The position numbers and the translations under genes are program-made. From Apostichopus japonicus (taxonomy: Eukaryota > Echinodermata > Holothuroidea > Aspidochirotida > Stichopodidae), in contig NC_092577.1 of NCBI RefSeq assembly GCF_037975245.1, positions 11,722,013-11,786,012 on the forward strand: a stretch of 64,000 nucleotides of DNA, written 5' to 3'. Positions within the stretch are counted from its first letter, which is position 1. Each line of letters opens with the position of its first letter. Below the pieces are notes generated by a model. The model worked only from the letters and a program-made list of their open reading frames with translations, did not search any database and was not told the origin of the DNA. This document shows, piece after piece, positions 34,904 to 47,750 of the stretch.

Positions 34904-37642
34904 CCCTGGTAGAAATTCCAGTAGAACCCAGTTAAAATATGAACTGGGTCTTACTGGGTTCCAACTAGGCAATGCTGTATATGAGCTAGGTTCAACTGGG
35001 TTTACACTATGTTCAACTGGGTTTGTTCAGGCCCAGCTGAATTTGAACTATGTTTGAACTGATCCAGTTGGGCTGCAACTAGGTTTCACTGGTTTTTGCA
35101 CAAGCCCAACTGGGTTTGAACTATGTTGACTGGTGAACTTGCCCCGTTGGGGTTGAACTAGGTTTCATTGGTTTTGCACTGGCCCAACTGGGTTTGGACT
35201 ATTGGCTGGTGAACTGACCCAGCTGGGGTTATACTAGGTTTCACTGGTTTGCAAAAGCCCAACTGGGTTTGAACTATGTTTACTGGTGAACTTGCCCTGT
35301 TGGGGTTGAACTAGGTTTCACACTGGCCCAACTGGGTTTGGACTATGTTGACTATGTAAGTTCGTAAGCAGTAACCGTATCGTAATATATTAAAAATGCT
35401 AAATTAGCCAACTTATGAGGGGTGTAAAATAAATCTTTGTCATATTTATCACAGTTATGATTAAACGATTAAACTTTTGTACCGCAATGATTAAAAATAT
35501 AAAATATTTACTATATAATAAATTTGAAAAAAAAAATTATGTTATACTTTGTTCGGCGATTTGAACAATTGGTAGTCAAAATGCCTTCCTTGTGCAAAAT
35601 AGTATGATCCGACTAAATTTGAACAACAATTTCAAATTATTACCGCGGCTAAGTTCCCTCTTTTGTAATCTTGCAGTATCTTTATATTATTGCCACATAC
35701 TTGTAACGTTATAATTGATTGTAAACGTGCTCTTTATCATAAATATTTGAATTGAACAGAAACTTTATATAGGCTAGTGGCCTAGGACTATAGTATAGGC
35801 TAGGCCTAACAAACCGATTCCCAACTAGGTATACTACATGGTACATTCACTAACGTTAGACATATCTGAACGTTATAGTTGCCTAGCTTAAATGGGCCTA
35901 ACCTAGTTATACTCAAGTTAATACCTACATTTAGCCGCATGATTTTAGGAAAGTTATCGTCAACTAGCAAACTTAATGGCAATTTCTTAAGGTGTCACAA
36001 ACAAAAGAGGCTCACAGATTTTTCAAAATTTACGCAATTGCCTTGATTGTTGTTTCAAACATGAAGTGTCCTATTGGCATAATAATATACTTTGCAAAAG
36101 TCATTAGTGAAGTATACAGCATACACGTATATGCTACAAATTTGAGGATGCCCTACACTGAACATTATGAACATATGATTAAACTATCAATCTAATTTCA
36201 AGTGATGCTTCATTTGTACAGTGTTAGATGGTCAGCTCTTACATCAAGTTTTGTTTTGTACCATAGTTTTACTTGTTTATTAGTGCACTGTGCAGTGCTC
36301 ACTGTACAGGCTATTCATTTGTACAGTATATTTGTATGTTGTCTTGTGGCAGCAAAAGGGTTGATTAACAACTCTCTCTCTTCTGGGTTGCTAGGCAAAT
36401 ATCTTGTTCTTCCTGGAAATTAGCCCTCACAGGAAATGGGGTCTGTGTGTATATATTTTAGGAACAAAGGAGTTTTGTGAGGGTACAGTATAGGGAGCTG
36501 GCAATTGGCTATGAGTATCTGAGCAAGGCAGTTGTAAAAGAAGAGAAAGATAGTTTAATGGCTGGATAGTTTGTTTTAAACCTTAATTTACATAGTTCAA
36601 GTTACTGTAGACCTTACTATAAAAAAGACCTTTACTATAAAGGATATTATTTTACAATAAAGGATATTTCGGGACACCATCACTTATAAAGGACATTATT
36701 TTACTACAAAGGATATTGACATTATTTTACTGAAAGGATACCCTGAAACACTATTTCATATAAAGTAAAGGATACTATTTTGTTGGGATCGGACATTCAT
36801 AATACCATTTATTGGGTTCAACTATACTGATGTCGTAGAATATCTGATGTCGTGGAAGATCTGAAGTCGTAGAATACTTGATGTCACCAGCAGGCCAACT
36901 CACCAGAACATACTTTTAAATTAAGTGTATTTCTTTTATATTTTGGGTGTGCACCTCACGAATGTAAGTTGTTTCATTTAATTCTTTGACTGGGCCCAGA
37001 TCAGTTGTACATTGTTTGTTATTCATAATTATAATTTTTTTTTGGAACCAATCTAGTTGAGTTCTACAATTTTTTATGTGTCTTGCTCTGTGTTTGGTAA
37101 TCACACCAAACCCAGAGTTCTCTGATCAAGAACAAACATTTATTTTCAGTGGCTAACACCCTTACATACAGTATAGATCTACTGTAAAAAAAATGAAAAC
37201 TTCTTATAGTGTGGTGTTATATTGTGTAGATAACACCAGTTGAGAATCCCAGTTCAAACTATTTAAAAATATAAGCAGTAAAACATAGTTAACCCAGTTT
37301 AACCCAGCAAAACATAGTTGACCCAGTTGAACCCAGTAAAACATAGTTCACCCAGTAAAACATAGTTGGACCCAGTGAAACATAGTTGACCCAGTAAAAC
37401 ATAGTTGAACCAGTTGGACCCAGTAAAACATAGTTGAACCAGTTGGACCCAGTAAAACATAGTTGAACCAGTTGGGAACCCAGTTAAAACATAGTTGAAC
37501 GAGTTGGACCCAGTAAAACATAGTTGAACCAGTTGGGAACCCCAGTTCACCCATTTCAACCTAGTTCAAATTTGGGCCAATTTCTGTATAGAAATTTCCA
37601 GTTGAACCCAGTTCAAAAGTTCAACTGGTATAGCCACCAGGG
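34904..37642. mobile_element. Foldback-like element with tandem-repeat inverted arms
   Basis: The ends are inverted: left ccctggtagaaattccagt and, reversed from the right, ccctggtggctataccagt. Inward, the left arm (to about 35350) consists of imperfect ~65-75-bp repeats of aactgggtttgaactatgtt type. The right arm (37270-37640) contains the same motif in reverse (aacatagttgaacccagt type) with a shorter period. The middle is AT-rich and non-coding. No clear target duplication was found. The open frames rich in W, F, T and G on the minus strand are readings of the repeats. Confidence 0.75.
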
Positions 37643-39389
37643 AATTCTCTAAGCTATATGCTATCGTCTCCAATGTTCGATGTTTTCCAAGTAAGAAACA
37701 ATAGTCTATGCCAACATATGTACACGTATTCTGTTAGAATATAGTATCTTTGATTTCGTTAATTGAGTTATTTAGAACAGGCATTGTTCATATATAACAT
37801 TTTTATCTTTAGATTAGTATAGTTAATGACGATGGGAGATCTTTAATAAAATATAACGTACAACGTAACGAAGTATATCGAGACTGGAGACGGAGCAACG
37901 AAGAAGGAGGAGAAGAATGTTTACAAACCTATTTGTTAGGTTTTGTTAACGTAAATAGTTGTACTCCTTCAAAATACATAGAACAAAGTCTACAAACACA
38001 ATTTTCTTTAAGTATGTCTCCCAAACCTCTGCTTGCGTTATTCTACAATCTAACACTGAATCTAAGAAATAATTGTTTCTGCTTATTTCACATTTGTTAA
38101 TCTTTTTACAAACTTTTAGCAGTCGCGACCAGCTGCACTTTATTTAACATTTAATACAAAGTTCCTTTTCATATTATGTCAAAAATACATGTTTCGTTCA
38201 TTCTTATACAAGCTCATCAATACATTTGAAACTAGCTGCATATTTGTTTAAAACATGATTCAACTTTCAACTTGAACTTATAACGCAAATGATATATTAT
38301 TTAGCTAATCGTTTTCACGTCGACTTTACATCGGTTTTCATTTCAACAAATAGTACAGAAACAACCCATAGTATAGTCAGAATTATCGGCGATCTGTGTT
38401 ATCAACGATGTAAGGAATCACGTGTCTTCAGATTATACTGGCTTTGAGCTACGGTTCAGCACAGGGTTAACTTCACTTAACTATGTTTCTGTTACTGTTA
38501 TCTGTAGATAGTGACATCCCATGTTACAATTCAGCAGTGTTGTTACCAAGTTTCAAGTCGATTTTAAATCAAATCAAGTCACATGTCATTTCGTTGTATA
38601 TAGCACATTCAATCAAGGCATATTTGTTAAGAAAAGCTATGCTTATTCTTGGTTCCCTCTACCAATCAGTTGCTGTATTGCTTTATTTCGATTTCTTTAT
38701 GTTGTTACTTTCACATTAATTGTATTGTACGTATATTTTTGCTTTCGAATTGGTAGGAATAAATCAAATCAAATAAAAAAAAATATGGTGGTTGGGTTGA
38801 TGACGTGCATCAATGAGCTGTAGCTGCAATGGTATGAGGCGAGCAAATTCTACAACAGTTGTGTTCATGGTTGGACAGAATCTGAGTTTATTGTAACCAA
38901 GACATATAAGATAATTCTAAACATACATAACAGTCAAAACATTAAACATGATTATAAATTGCTCTTGCCTGACGGCAGCAATTAGCTTTACGGTCATAAA
39001 TAATCCTCTGCTATGAAGGAGGGGGTGGATTTAGTCACATGTCACATGTCATTTCGTTTTATAGCACATCAAATCAAATATAACAGCAATTCACAAGAGA
39101 CGTACTATAAAGGGGGAATGGGGGTTTTCGCCTGTTCTATAGCTTCAAACTACCATGGATATGAATCAATGCATAATACAACATTACTGTATAACCCACT
39201 GCACATTCTAGCACAAAGCTTAAACACTTTGTATGCGTCATACCTAGAAAAAGATAAATAATTTAAGACATTAAATTAAGTGTTAAAGGAAGTAACTTAG
39301 GTCATAAGAGTCATGTCTAAGAACACTTGAACCATATCCTGGCAAATAAATATGGAACATCATAAAATCAAAACATGAATGATGCAAAT
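37643..39389. other. Intergenic, no gene recognised
   Basis: A short sequence resembling tcacatgtcatttcgtt...atagcacat occurs twice (about 38578 and 39035). Short frames near 38480-38820 show hydrophobic runs but no family resemblance. Confidence 0.45.
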
Positions 39390-41504
39390 TCTTCAGCATA
39401 ATCTTCTCTCTCATCGCCGTATTGTTTGTGGGTTCATATCACACTCCATCAAATGCACATTTTCATAAGTGTATGCCGTGGGAGTTAATAATACATTAAA
39501 ATATGGTATAACAAAGGTATAGATATATCGGAAAAGGCGTCATCGTCACCCAAAATTCGACACAAGCTCACCGACACAACCACAACGTTTCCCTTAATCT
39601 AACGACGTGTAACAACAACTCCCCAACCCCAATGTCCGTCCTCTTTAATCTCAAAAATTAAAAATAAATCGAAAATTAGATGAAATGCAATAAACACTAA
39701 AGTTACAAACAGAACGAAGTTGTTTTTGCTTTCTGTCAAAGCATCAACATATTTCTGCTCAAAGTCATAATGATTCACAAATATTTAATAAAAGTTAATT
39801 TAGTGCATGCCAAAATTTTGTGTATACATCAAGAACTACAGATACAATGTACTGATTTAAATAATACTAATAATTAGCTGTTTGGTTTAACTTAGTGTTT
39901 TGTGTGTATCGAGTACTGTGAATTGTTTCCGTGTGTATAAAGAACTACGGAGGTACAGTAAGCGGTGTAAGCGGTATGTACAACTGTGCTCTTTTTCAAT
40001 AATTAGTTTAAATAAGTTTTTATGTCTGTATCAGTTACTGCGGATATCGTATATAGTTGTAAGTACAATCGGCGGTATCCATGCCTATATACAATGATGC
40101 GTTTCAATCATTAGTTTGCATTATTTTTTTTATGTGGGTATCAAATATTTTAGCTATGATGTGCCGGTTTAGTACAACAAGCATAATCAGCTGTATAATA
40201 ACAATCGTCTTAATGCAGAAGATAATACCGTTGGATGCCATAAAGATATGCCAGATGATTAATATGTTTTAATATAATTTATAAGCCGTCTGACCTGGAA
40301 TCAATTATGAGTTGAATTTGTCATCATTTCAATTAAGTTATCATTGCTTAATTTTATCCCTGTATTTAATGCAAAAATATTTGTAACTCGATATATAGTA
40401 CATTCTAGTCACTGCCATAGTTTACATTCCAGCGGACCTCTCTTCCACACACGGACTATTCTCGCAGAAAAATTGGAAGTGTAGAACTGTGAAATGATCT
40501 CACTATGTGAAATATCTCACCAGGGAACTACTACTTTAACCTCACTATTTACAACCAGCTACTGAAATATAGAAATAAACATTATTCATACTCATGTTGT
40601 GTTTGGATATTATTTGTTGGAAAGGAAATAAGAAGCATACAAAATCAAAAAAAAAAAATAATCAAACGTTTGTTATAGCCTGAAAATGTAAGAGTCGTAT
40701 TTCTCGATAAAAAAAAATCTGAATTTAGTTTAAATGCACGTACTAAGGTTCTTTCTAATAATACGTTGAAATAGTTCCCTTTATCTACGTCATTACTAGA
40801 CCGTACGTGTACAGCTTTCCTGAAGTATCTGTTTCCGTCCCATCCCTTTCTAGCGTTGTCACACAGCTAGCGTCATTATCTACTCTTCGTGTCAATATCT
40901 GTCGACCATCCTTACTGTATTGTGCCAGGATACATCTCCGCAAATGTGCGCTGTATTGTACACCATAACATATAAATGATCTCGTTCTTGTCTGTGCAGA
41001 CACTGCAAGGACTCCAGTCGCATCCATCGAGATCTGGTTTGGTGAATTCATACATTAGCTTACTTAGTTATTCCTCTATGGTAGCTGCATATGCTCTACC
41101 ATTACAACAGACAATGAGATTACCTCTATGTACAGTGATATCTAAAGCCCCATCGATTACATCTGGTAGGGTAAACATGTGACTGTAATTTAACTGATCA
41201 GTAAATACATACAAATCTCTGCTGTTGGTACCGCCAATAATATGACTCTTCACAGGTTCAATCGCTACACAACTTTCTTGCCGTTTAAATTGCCAACTGG
41301 TAATGACGTGACGAATGTTCTTATTGCTTAATGCACCATTACATACATCGTAAATTCCGATGCTGCCAGACGTATCAACTGTGATAACTTTAAACTCTGA
41401 TAAAGAACAGCAATACCGCAATGTATAGAACTTGCCCAAATAATTCTTGGACATATCCAATTGTATTTCTCCTTTCCTGTTGACGACATCAATCAAAGCA
41501 TCAA
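39390..41504. repeat. TRIM tandem unit 1: spacer plus TRIM 3' part
   Basis: The start (ttcagcataatcttctct) recurs at 41505, 2115 bases on. Close similarity runs through gtataacaaaggtatagata, cttaatctaacgacgtgt and gtactgtgaattgtttc, and into the TRIM 3' end. This shows a tandem duplication whose unit contains a spacer of about 1.4 kb and a TRIM 3' portion. Confidence 0.85.
40785..41496 (-). pseudogene. TRIM pseudogene, C-terminal propeller only
   Basis: The minus strand reads propeller sequence matching copy A: IDVVNRKGEIQ, then YDVCNGA, RDLYVFTDQLNYSHMFTL and a C-terminus ending SGKLYTYGLV. A stop replaces a serine codon between 41068 and 41064, and there is at least one frameshift downstream near 40950. 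The RING, B-boxes and coiled coil are absent. The homology stops at about 41496 where the next tandem unit begins, so the 5' part was lost at the duplication junction. Confidence 0.88.
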
Positions 41505-42901
41505 ATATTCAGCATAATCTTCTCTTTCATTCGCCGTATTGTTTGTGAGGTCATATCACACTCTATCAAATGCACATTTAATAAGTTTATGCCATGGTAG
41601 TTAGTAATAAATTAAAATATGGTATAACAAAGGTATAGATATAGGAAAAGGCGTCATCGTCACTCCAAATTTCGACACAAGCTGACCAACACAACTGCAA
41701 CACTTCCCTTAATCTAACGACGTGTAACAACAACTCCCCAACCCCGATGACCGTCCTCTTTAATCTCAAAACTTAAAAATAAATCGAAAATTAGTTGAAA
41801 TGCAATAAACACTAAAGTTACAAACAGAACGAAATTCTTTTTGCTTTCTGCCAAAGCAGCAACATATTTCTGCTCAAAGTCATCAGGATTCAAAGTATGT
41901 AATAAAAGTTAACTAAGTGAATGCCAGAAATTATGTGTATCCATCAAGAACTACAGATACAATGTGCTGATTTAAATAATACTAATGATTAGCTGATTAG
42001 TTTAACTTAGTGTTTTGTGTGTATCGAGTACTGTGAATTGTTTCTGTGTGTATACAGAACTACGGAAGTACAGTAAGCAGTGTATAAGCGGTGTGTACAA
42101 CAGTGCTCTTTTTCAATAATTAGTTTAAATTAGTTTTTTTGTTTGTATCAGATACTGCTGATATCGTGTATAGCTGTAGGTACAATCGGTGGTGTCCATG
42201 CCTATATACATCGCTGCATTTTCAGTCATTAGTTTGCATTATGTTTTATGTGGGTATCAAATATTTTAGCTATGATGTACCGGTTTAGTACAACAAGCAC
42301 AATCAGCTGTGTATAGTAACAATCGTCTTAATGGAGAAGATAATACCCGTGGATGCCAGATAGAAATGCCAGATGATGAATATGTTTTAATAGAATTGAT
42401 GACTTGACTGACTTGGGATTAGTTATGTATGAGTTTACCTATTAGATAATGAGATAATGAGAATTTGTGATCATTCCAATTAATTTATCGTTGTTTTAGT
42501 GTATCCCTGTATTTAATGCAAACATATCTGTATCTCGATTAGCACATTTTAGTCCCTGTAATACTTTAAATTCTAGTGGACCTCTCCTTCACTCACGGAT
42601 TATTCTCGCAGACAACTTGGACGTGTAGAAGAGTGAAATGCTCTCACTATGTGAAATACCCACACCAAGTAACTACTAATTTAACCTCACTACTTACAAC
42701 CAGCTGCTGAAATATAGCAATGAAATATAATTCATACTCAGGTTGTTTTTGGATATTATCTGTTGAAGGAAATAGGAAGTAGAAATAATCAAATATATAT
42801 AATACAATAATAATACAAACAAAATATTCAAAGATTCGTATATTTCGATGAAAACATTCCTGAATTTAATTGAAATGCACCTTCTCAGGTTCTGTATAAT
42901 T
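41505..42901. repeat. TRIM tandem unit 2 spacer, interrupted by an RTE LINE
   Basis: This is a direct repeat of 39390-40775. It continues on the other side of the LINE at 45243-45347 with the last codons of a TRIM gene. Confidence 0.85.
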
Positions 42902-43019
42902 CCGCTAGCATGATATGACAGAAAAAAAAATAGTTGGTGCCTCAGGATCTGTGCTTCCAGTGGCAGTGAGGGTTTTATTTGTTCCATAATCGAGATGTTC
43001 GTTCTGTGTGCAGTCCAAG

Positions 43020-44271
43020 GGACTCTCAATAGCCTGCGCCAGCACCATAACTCAAAACTGTATATTCTTTCCCTCATTCCCTTTGTTTTTGTCCATGATT
43101 CACTCCCATAGAGCACAACTGGGAAAACTAGTACTCTCATCAGTTGATTCTTCCTTATTATTGTGATTGCTTTGTCCTTCGTAATCTTGCTTAACCCCGT
43201 CACAGCAGCTCTTCCGAGAGCTAGCCGTCTCACAATCTCCCCCTTACAGGTACCATTGTCATCAATTCTAGAACCGAGGAAGTTAAAGTCGTGTACTATT
43301 TCAACTTTTCTTCCACCCAGAATAATTTCGTCCAGCTCCTCTGTGCACATAGCCTTGGTCTTCTTTAGGTTCAGGTGTAGACCAGTCTGAGCGCTATGTG
43401 TCTGCACACGTTCCATCAGATTAAGGAGGTCTTTTTTGCTTTATGCGAGCAGTGTGGTGTCATCAGCATATCTGAGGTTGTTGACTATTCAGCCACCTAT
43501 ATTCACCCCTAGCTCTACATTGACTAGATTGGCTTGTCTCATTATGTACTCGCTATACAGGTTTAAAAGGTAAGGTGTAGGGATACACCCCTGTCGAACC
43601 CCCTTGCCGATGTTGAAACTATCTGTATCCCCATATTCGGTTCGAACTTTCGCCTCCTGTTCATTATATAATGATTTATTCACACGTACTAGGTGCTTGC
43701 GAATTCCCATTTCCGTCAACATGGTCCACAGTGTTGGATGGTCAACACAATAAATAGCTTTACTGTAGTCAAGGAAGCACATATAAACGGGACGCTGGAA
43801 CTCTCTTGACCTTTCCAAAATCCATCGAAGGTTGGCAATTTGGTCCCAAGTGCCTCTGCCTTTCCGGAAGCCTGCTTGTTCGATTGCCATTTCGCGTTCC
43901 ATATATCCCTCTAGTCTGTGTTTAATTACCTTCAGCATGACTTTACTTACATGTGAGATCAGTGCTATCGTTCGGTTGTTTGAGCAAATTCTGGGATCAC
44001 CTTTCTTCGGAATCGGGATGTATACGGATTCCTTCCATCTTTTTGGCCAAACACCTGTGCACCAGATTCGCTTACAAATTACCGTTAGTACTATTACACC
44101 CTCTTCACCCACTTCCTTAAAGCGTTCAATGGGTAACTCGTCCGATCCTGGAGACTTTCCATTTGCTAGTGACTTTACAGCTTTTCTGACTTCTTCGTCA
44201 ATTATCGGTGCTTCATCTTCGTAGATCCCTTCCGTAAATTGTTTGGTGATATGGTGATCACTTCTGTACAA
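43020..44271 (-). pseudogene. LINE reverse transcriptase, degraded
   Basis: Visible motifs include IPIPKKGDPR, the RTIALISHVSKVML block, QAGFRKGRGTWDQI, a motif A reading FLDYSKAIYCVDH (the usual AFD changed to AIY but the first Asp kept), GKGVRQGC, and a motif C YADDTT at about 43470. Two in-frame stops flank the YADD box (about 43487 and 43442), so the two open pieces 44271-43489 and 43416-42694 are not one working protein. The second piece runs past the element into flanking DNA. Confidence 0.88.
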
Positions 44272-44453
44272 GTCCTCTGTATAAACATGCCATCTCTCCT
44301 TTACAAGTGACTCTTCACAGAGGTCACCTCCTGCATTGCTCTTCAGACTTCCAACCCTCAGTTTGAACTCTCCTGTGATGTCTCGGATCTTTTTGAAAAC
44401 GTCTCTTGTTCTCCCCCTTTGATTGTCTGCTTCAATTTTAGCGCAAACTCTAA

Positions 44454-45234
44454 TCAGATGATTTCTTTGTCCTTCCTTGCCTGATACTGGAAATCAGCAT
44501 TCAGTTGTCGGAACTCTCTATTGTGAATCCCTTGTTTCTTTGCCTCCCTTCTTTTATCTGCAATTTCTATTGCTTTCTTCGACAGACACTTGCTTTTCTT
44601 CTGCTTTTTAGCCCTTGGGATGTTCTTTTCTGCCGCCTTTTTCATGATGTCTTCTACCTCCTGCCACAACTCATCCGGTTTCCTCTCAGTTAAGTCTAGT
44701 GCTGCGAAGGAGTTCTTGACCTCTATGCTGTATCTTTCTGGGATCTCGTTCAGGCTGTATTTGTTGACTCTATCTTGCTTCTTGACCTTCCTCAATTTGA
44801 TATGAATAATGGCAACTAACAGTTCATGGTCTGGGCCACAGTCAGCACCTGGCAGTGTATTTGCTGATTTAACTGCGCTTTGCCACCGTTTACGAACAAG
44901 AATATAGTCAATTTGGTTATGGTATTGTCCATCTGGGGAGGTCCATGTGTATAATCTGCGTTTTGGTTGTTGAAACCAGGTGTTTGAAATAACCAGCCGG
45001 TTTGCCTGCCAGCAATCTAACATACGTTCACCTGCCTCGTCCCTCTCACCCAGGCCATGTCTCCCACTGATGCCAGCAACTGCTTCTTCTCCAACCTTGG
45101 CATTCCAATCTCTCATAATAACCAGTACATCAACTCTTGGCACGCTTACCCAAGATCTCAACTACTGTTCTATCCATCTCTTTGAAAACTATATCCAGTT
45201 TACCCGTGTTCATCGTTCTGACATTCCATGTTCC
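44454..45234 (-). pseudogene. LINE endonuclease domain, internally deleted
   Basis: The far 5' end encodes the start of an apurinic-type endonuclease (GTWNVRTM at 45234-45211) for about 30 codons. The sequence then jumps at about 45155 to a later part of the domain (VLVIMRDWNAKVG, then the QIDYILVRKRW and GADCGPDHELL motifs). About 100 residues expected between them are missing. The D-W-N and D-Y motifs are intact but the domain cannot fold normally. Confidence 0.82.
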
Positions 45235-45242
45235 GTATAATT

Positions 45243-45347
45243 ATACGATGAAATATTTCCCTTAATCTACGTCACTACAAGACCGTATGTGCACATCTTT
45301 TGTGTAGTCCGTGTTACAAATACAAGTTTTTCCGTCCCATCCTTTAC
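45243..45347 (-). pseudogene. TRIM 3'-end fragment beside the LINE
   Basis: This matches the last ~35 codons and stop region of TRIM copy A (the cttaatctacgtcactac and cgtcccatcc stretches, compare 45560-45640) and then jumps at about 45348 into the spacer of the next unit. It is the remnant of tandem unit 2. Confidence 0.75.
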
Positions 45348-45567
45348 TAACAACCAACTGCTGAATTATAGAAATGAATATAATTCATACTCATGTTATT
45401 TTTGGATATTATTTGTTGGAAAGGAAATAATCTAACAAACAAAATAAAGCAAACGTTCGTTATAGAAAATGTAAGAGTCACATTTCTTGATGAAAAGAAA
45501 TCTAAATTTAGTTTATATGCATCTTCTAAGGTTCTGTCTAATTACACGTTGAAATATTTCCCTTAAT

Positions 45568-47750
45568 CTACGTCACTACTAGACCGTACGTGTACAGCTT
45601 TCCTGTTGTTTTTGATGCTAATAAAAGTGTTTCCGTCCCATCCCTTTCTAGCGTTGTCACACAGCTAGCGTTATCATCTACTCTTCTTGTCACTAAATGT
45701 CGACCATCCTGACTGTATTGTACCAGGATACATCTCCGCTGACTTAAGATGCCTGTAAACCATAACATGTATATGAACCCGTTCTTGTCTGTGCATACAC
45801 TGTTAGGACGCCAATTGTTTCCCTCGAGGTCTGGTTTGGTGAATTCATACATTAGCTTACTCAGTGATTCCTCCATGGTGGCTGCATATGCTCTACCACT
45901 GCAACAGACAATAAGATTACCTCTATGTGCAGTGATATCCAAAGCCCTATCAATTACATCTGGTAGGGTAAACATGTGACTGTAATTCAACTGATTTGTA
46001 AATACATACACATCTCTGCTGTTAGTACCGACAATAATATGACTCTTCACAGGATCAGTACTTAAACAGCTCACGTACTGATCAGATGGCCACTTAGTAA
46101 TGACGTCACAAATGTTCTTATTGCTGTATGCACCATCACGTACATCGTAAATTCCGATGGCAGACTTGAAAGCTGTTGTAACTTTGAACTCTGATAAAGG
46201 AAAGCAATAACGCCATGCATTGAACATGCCCAAATCATTCTTAAGCTTATCCTGCCGTTGTATTTCTCCTTTCCTGTTGACCACAGTGATGTGCGAGTGC
46301 CCTGTAGATGCTATACCAGTTATGACGATATTGCCATCTCCGCTGCTTGTTATACCATGGATCCAACAAAACGAAGTTCTGAATCCTGCAATATCAACAA
46401 CTGAGTCTTCATGCTGAGCAATCGTAACGTTGTTTTTAAAAGCTTCCGTTCTATCACTGATAAAGAAATCAGATAAAGATTCTAACTCTGAATATTCTTT
46501 TTCCATTTCCTCTATGAGAAGTTCACATGCTACTCTAATATCAGGGATACACTGAGCGTCTGTCCAATCGTCTTTAGAAGCAAGAATAGATGAGGACGTG
46601 GCTGTAAAGTTCTCGTATCGATTGATAATCGTGTCACAATAATCTAACATTTCTTTCAGCTCATCTTTATTTTTGTTTACACGCAAATCTTTGGTTGTTA
46701 TTAAACCCTTTAAGTAGACATTTAAGCTATCAAGTTTGTTAATGAGTGCGCGTTCAGTTTTATCACATTTCTGATTAAATTCCTCGCATTCGTCGTCATA
46801 TTGTCTTTTCACGTTTTTCCTAATTTTATCATATTTTTCTCTTACTTGGCTTAATTCCTTTTCCAAATTCATTGTAATTTGACCGTCTTTATCTCTTCTT
46901 CTGCTTTCTATTTCCTTTAAGCCTCTTTTGCGTACTTCCTTACATTCGTTTAGTTTACCGTTAATCTTCTTCGTCTGTTTTTTGTGCTGATTTATTAACC
47001 TTTGTGTCTTTTTCTCGGCATTTTCGTTCAGCTTTTGCAAAGTAGTTTCAACTTTTTTTGGTAAGTCGTATAGTTTGTCTCTGTGTTTGTTTAGTTCCGC
47101 AAGTTTTGGTTTCAAAACTTCTCTTTCACTATTTGCTACTTCAGATACGTCTTGTAGGTCATGACCTTTGTGTTTACTATATATACAGACTATGCATACT
47201 GGTACATATCGGCACGTACAGCAACATAACTGTGCTTCTTTTTTCATGTGTATGTGGCACCTGGGATCTTCCGTAAGTGTCGATAGTTTATCCAGTGTTA
47301 GGTTCCTGGCTTCAACATTATCCAATTTCAGAATGTGAGTTTGGTGATCTGTAAACATTTGACTGTTCAAGTGAACATTGTAACATGGATCACATAAGAA
47401 GTTTCTACATTTAAAGCAGTATGCAAACACTTTTATATTTTTGAACAACTCACACATTGTTTCACATTTTCATTTTGAAACAAGTGTTGCAAGTTTACAA
47501 ACTCAAGCATATTCTTCATAAGAAAGTCAGTCTTGAAATCATCTACTCCATTTCCTGGTATGACATAATCCTGTTGACATAATGGACATTTAACCTTCCC
47601 ATCTTGGCTGGCTTGAATAACTGTTTTTAAGCAATCCCTGCAATATCGATGAAGACATGGTAACTTTTTCGGTTCCTTAAATTGACCCAAGCAAACAGAA
47701 CACAGGAAGAAGTTCTCTGCCAGATCTTTGAGAGGAATTGTCGAAGCCAT
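45568..47750 (-). pseudogene. TRIM copy A: full-length E3-ligase-like gene with a single 1-base frameshift
   Basis: The 5' piece (47750-47433, 105 codons) carries a complete RING with the same C3HC4 spacing as its paralogues and stops at SCSKI in B-box 1. The rest (from about 47445 to 45568) is open in the next frame through B-boxes, coiled coil and propeller to a C-terminus ending GLVVT. Compared with copy B (57241-57255) one base is missing in a T-run at 47438-47442. Everything else is intact, which fits either a very young pseudogene or an assembly/read error in a homopolymer. A probable 5'UTR splice acceptor (ttgcag before agtcccgtgaacc, exon from 47769) is conserved with copy B. Confidence 0.85.

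Larger units (their letters stand above)
42902..45234 (-). mobile_element. Defective RTE/BovB-type LINE with 8-bp target duplication
   Basis: gtataatt occurs at 42894-42901 and 45235-45242, and the paralogous spacers read straight through (ggttctgtctaattacacg), so the insertion point is certain. Minus-strand coding order is endonuclease remnant (45230-44454), reverse transcriptase (about 44271-43440) and the C-terminal ELWCWRRLLRVPW block (about 43020), typical of RTE/BovB-type elements. There is no long poly-A at the 3' end. The 5' end begins at the start of the endonuclease domain, and part of that domain is deleted inside. Confidence 0.9.

Noticed and set aside
37299-37559. Minus-strand frames rich in W, F, T, G with repeated YVLLG/FTGSN
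   Set aside because: They are readings of the tandem repeats in the right arm of the foldback-like element.
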